From: Gammaproteobacteria bacterium
GTDB lineage: Bacteria > Pseudomonadota > Gammaproteobacteria > Coxiellales > Coxiellaceae
Direction: 5' to 3'
NCBI GenBank assembly: GCA_021774015.1
Contig: JAJFJO010000335.1
Span: 1 to 6,038 of the forward strand
Length of the DNA stretch: 6,038 nt
In this document: positions 3,409 to 6,038 of the stretch, one piece after another
How positions within the stretch are numbered: position 1 is the stretch's first letter
How the letters are laid out: each line of letters opens with the position of its first letter
Made by a program: the position numbers and the translations under genes
The notes under the pieces: model-generated
What the model saw: the letters and a program-made list of their open reading frames with translations, nothing else
What the model was told of the DNA's origin: nothing
The model's database searches: none

Positions 3409-6038
3409 TATGCAAACTTCCTATTTTCACCATCACCTGCGATGTTCGACACACAACGCCCACACAAAGTTTCATGCTCTGCATGTGACCCGACATCTTC
3501 ACAACGCTGCCAACAACGCTCACATTTCTGATGCGAAGAAACAGTGACTTTTACCCATAAACCGTCAACCTCCGTATCTTTAGCCTCGCCATTGCGCTCA
3601 CTACTTGGTAATGCCTGAGCACCAGATGTAATTAATACAAAACGTAATTCATCACCTAGCTTAGATAACTTTTCATATACCGCATTTTCACCGTATAAAA
3701 ACACATCCGCATCTAAGGCCGAACCAATGTCACCACTATTGCGGCGCTCTTCTAATACTTTATTAACCTCATCGCGCACTTGCATTAACCAACCCCAATA
3801 TTCAACATCTTCTTTTTGTGCCGTTAATACAGGAAAGTTGTCATACCACTGACTTAAAAACACGGAGTCTTCATGCGCACCAGGCATATGCTGCCAAATT
3901 TCTTCCGCAGTAAAACTTAAGATCGGCGCCAACCAACGCACAAACGCTTCTAGAATATGATACATCGCGGTTTGCGCTGAACGTCTTGGCAAGCCACTCG
4001 TTGAGCTCGTATATTGACGATCTTTAATAATATCCAAATAAAAACTACCCATTTCCACCGTGCAAAAATTATGGATTAACTGGTAGATGTGCTGGAAATG
4101 AAAACGATCATAGGCAGCAACAATTGTTGTTTGCAACTCTTGCGTTGCATGAATTGCCCAACGATCTAAAGCCAAAAGTTCACTTTCCGGCAAACAATCT
4201 TTAGTTGGATCGAAGTCATTTAAGTTTGACAATAAAAAACGCGCCGTGTTACGAATACGCCGATACGCATCAGCACTACGCTTGATAATTTCATCCGAAA
4301 ATTTAACATCACCCGTATGATCTGTAGCTGCCGCCCACAAACGCAAAACATCAGCGCCCATTTTATTAATCACTTCTGTTGGCGAAATTGTATTACCCAC
4401 AGATTTCGACATTTTATAACCTTTGCCATCAACCACGTAACCATGGGTTAACACTTCTTTATAAGGGCTTGCGTTACGAATCGCTAAAGACGTTAATAAC
4501 GATGTTTGAAACCAACCACGGTGCTGGTCAGAGCCTTCCAAACATAAATCAGATGGCACGTGCAAATTTTCACGCTCCTCTAACACGCAGGTGTGTGTCA
4601 CACCGGAGTCGTACCACACGTCCAGTGTGTCCATTACTTTATCGTAATCATCAGCCTCATCACCTAATAACTCTTTTGCATCTAAATCAAACCAAGCATC
4701 AACGCTGTCTTTTTCAACGCGTTTAGCAACCTCTTCCATTAATTCAGTTGTACGTGGGTGCAATTCGCCTGTCGCTTGATGGATAAATAATGTAATAGGA
4801 ATTCCCCACGTTCGCTGACGAGAGATACACCAATCAGGCCGCCCTTCCACCATATTATGAATGCGCGTTTGACCCCAATCAGGAATCCAATCTACTTTCT
4901 GAATCGCATCAATTGCCATGTTGCGTAATCCATTTTTTTCCATACTAATAAACCATTGCGGTGTTGCACGAAAAATTAGTGGTGTTTTATGGCGCCAACA
5001 ATGCGGGTAACTATGGTTTAATGGCTCTTGATGCAACAAATGCCCACCATCGGCAAGCTCTACTATAATAGGCTCATTCGCTTTAAATACATGCATACCA
5101 GCAACCAGCGGCGTGCCTTCGATAAAACAACTACGAGAATCCACCGGATTGTCCATCGGCAACTGATATTTAACACCCATCATATAATCATCTAAACCGT
5201 GCGCAGGCGCGGTATGCACGTTACCGGTTCCAGCCTCTGTCGTCACATGGTCACCCAACACTACCGGCACTTGTCGATCCATAAAAGGATGCTGCAATAC
5301 GGTCCCTTCTAATTGCTCACCGCGAATATCACCCACCACTTTATATTCATGAATATCATAGCGGCTCATCACATCTGCTGATAAAGCTTCAGCCACAATA
5401 ATCGCCACTGCTTCGTTATTAAATTTAGCTTCAATCAATGCATAATTCATTTTTGGATTAACTGAAACCGCTTGGTTGGCTGGCAAGGTCCAAGGCGTCG
5501 TCGTCCAAATCGGCATGATGACACGAGAAACAATATCGTGATCAGCATTAAACAACGTCAATACATCTTGATACTCAACTGCATCAAAAGCGACATCGAT
5601 AGAAGGTGAGGTTTTATCTTTATATTCAACTTCAGCCTCTGCTAGCGCCGACCCACAAGAAGTGCACCAATGTACTGGCTTCTGACCACGTTGCAAGTGC
5701 CCGTTTGCAATCACCTTCGACAGCGCCCTAATTGCGTTGGCTTCATACGTAAAATTCATGGTGAGGTACGGATTGTCCCACTCACCCAACACGCCTAAAC
5801 GCTGAAACTCAGATTTCTGAATATCAACTTGGCTGGCGGCAAATTTTCGACAAGCTTGACGAAACTCCTTATGGGTCAATTTTTGACCTGCTTTGCCTAC
5901 CTTCTTTTCAACTTTATGCTCAATTGGTAAACCATGACAATCCCAACCCGGCACATAAGGTGCATCAAACCCACTCAAAGTTTTCGACTTCACCACCATA
6001 TCTTTCAAAATCTTATTCAGGGCCGTGCCCAAGTGAAT
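3408..6038 (-). CDS. ileS: Isoleucyl-tRNA synthetase, N-terminus cut by window edge
   Basis: Class Ia synthetase that charges tRNA-Ile with isoleucine in the cytosol and hydrolyses misactivated valine. The frame is open through the right edge: 876 residues are visible and about 62 are missing by comparison with E. coli IleS (938). A TTG at 6030-6032 is not the real start; it is the Leu of the signature motif. In order: the HIGH-type motif as HLGT (6024-6035), VPGWDCHGLPIE, the CP1 editing domain with WTTTPWTLPAN and HTAPAHGLDDY, WCISRQRTWG, GSDQHRGWF, KMSKS (4401-4415), an anticodon-binding helical domain around RNTARFLLSNLN and MGSFYLDIIKDRQY, and a C-terminal zinc knuckle with CERC (near 3520) and CGRC (near 3460). 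It ends GDGENRKFA, like E. coli. It is the bacterial type with a C-terminal zinc site, not the mupirocin-resistant eukaryote-like type. The stop overlaps the lspA start. Confidence 0.98.
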   Translation of the reverse strand: MHLGTALNKILKDMVVKSKTLSGFDAPYVPGWDCHGLPIEHKVEKKVGKAGQKLTHKEFRQACRKFAASQVDIQKSEFQRLGVLGEWDNPYLTMNFTYEANAIRALSKVIANGHLQRGQKPVHWCTSCGSALAEAEVEYKDKTSPSIDVAFDAVEYQDVLTLFNADHDIVSRVIMPIWTTTPWTLPANQAVSVNPKMNYALIEAKFNNEAVAIIVAEALSADVMSRYDIHEYKVVGDIRGEQLEGTVLQHPFMDRQVPVVLGDHVTTEAGTGNVHTAPAHGLDDYMMGVKYQLPMDNPVDSRSCFIEGTPLVAGMHVFKANEPIIVELADGGHLLHQEPLNHSYPHCWRHKTPLIFRATPQWFISMEKNGLRNMAIDAIQKVDWIPDWGQTRIHNMVEGRPDWCISRQRTWGIPITLFIHQATGELHPRTTELMEEVAKRVEKDSVDAWFDLDAKELLGDEADDYDKVMDTLDVWYDSGVTHTCVLEERENLHVPSDLCLEGSDQHRGWFQTSLLTSLAIRNASPYKEVLTHGYVVDGKGYKMSKSVGNTISPTEVINKMGADVLRLWAAATDHTGDVKFSDEIIKRSADAYRRIRNTARFLLSNLNDFDPTKDCLPESELLALDRWAIHATQELQTTIVAAYDRFHFQHIYQLIHNFCTVEMGSFYLDIIKDRQYTSSTSGLPRRSAQTAMYHILEAFVRWLAPILSFTAEEIWQHMPGAHEDSVFLSQWYDNFPVLTAQKEDVEYWGWLMQVRDEVNKVLEERRNSGDIGSALDADVFLYGENAVYEKLSKLGDELRFVLITSGAQALPSSERNGEAKDTEVDGLWVKVTVSSHQKCERCWQRCEDVGSHAEHETLCGRCVSNIAGDGENRKFA

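Noticed and set aside
6030..6032. TTG as the start of ileS
   Set aside because: It is the Leu codon of the HLGT signature; the frame continues upstream through His and Ile to the edge, and the true N-terminus is about 62 residues away.
3408..6038. A functional link between HipA, whose known target is a tRNA synthetase, and the nearby ileS
   Set aside because: The known E. coli target is GltX, the genes are separated by ispH and an opposed gene, and ileS-lspA-ispH proximity is ancestral; nothing in the sequence supports a link.

Overview
The window looks like the chromosome of a gammaproteobacterium of moderate to low GC; the genus cannot be fixed from the sequence. Three long minus-strand genes are ordinary housekeeping genes that resemble their E. 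coli counterparts: ileS (isoleucyl-tRNA synthetase, 5' end cut off by the right window edge), lspA (lipoprotein signal peptidase) and ispH (HMBPP reductase, the same length as the E. coli enzyme with all Fe-S ligands at the same numbers). The ileS-lspA-(fkpB)-ispH order is a classic gammaproteobacterial cluster.

Layout from right to left, which is the direction of minus-strand transcription: ileS (6038 to 3408) overlaps lspA (3408 to 2929) by one base in a TAATG junction. The expected next gene, fkpB, is absent. In its place a plus-strand gene for an unrecognised 170-residue multi-spanning membrane protein (2414-2926) runs head-on into lspA, with two bases between the stop codons, and is divergent from ispH (2249 to 1299). 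ispH has its own promoter candidate in the 164-base divergent gap.

Directly behind ispH, on the same strand, is a HipBA toxin-antitoxin module: hipB (1195 to 944), a short HTH antitoxin/repressor, and hipA (941 into the left edge), a Ser/Thr kinase toxin of the E. coli persistence type, cut off just after its catalytic Asp. Neither an intact hipA stop nor its last ~125 residues lies in the window. Between ispH and hipB is a 74-base regulatory block of three exact TATCC-N8-GGATA palindromes, the known HipB operator consensus, on a strict 28-bp period with identical 10-bp linkers. The candidate hipBA promoter is woven into this array so that the middle operator fills its spacer.

How the genes relate: IleS charges tRNA, LspA matures lipoproteins and IspH makes isoprenoid precursors. 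These are unrelated jobs linked by an ancestral operon. HipBA is an accessory, self-repressing dormancy module lodged at the end of that locus. No RNA gene, insertion sequence, CRISPR array or origin was seen. The part most worth following up is the hip operator array and the rearranged fkpB position. I see no evidence for a wholly undescribed system.
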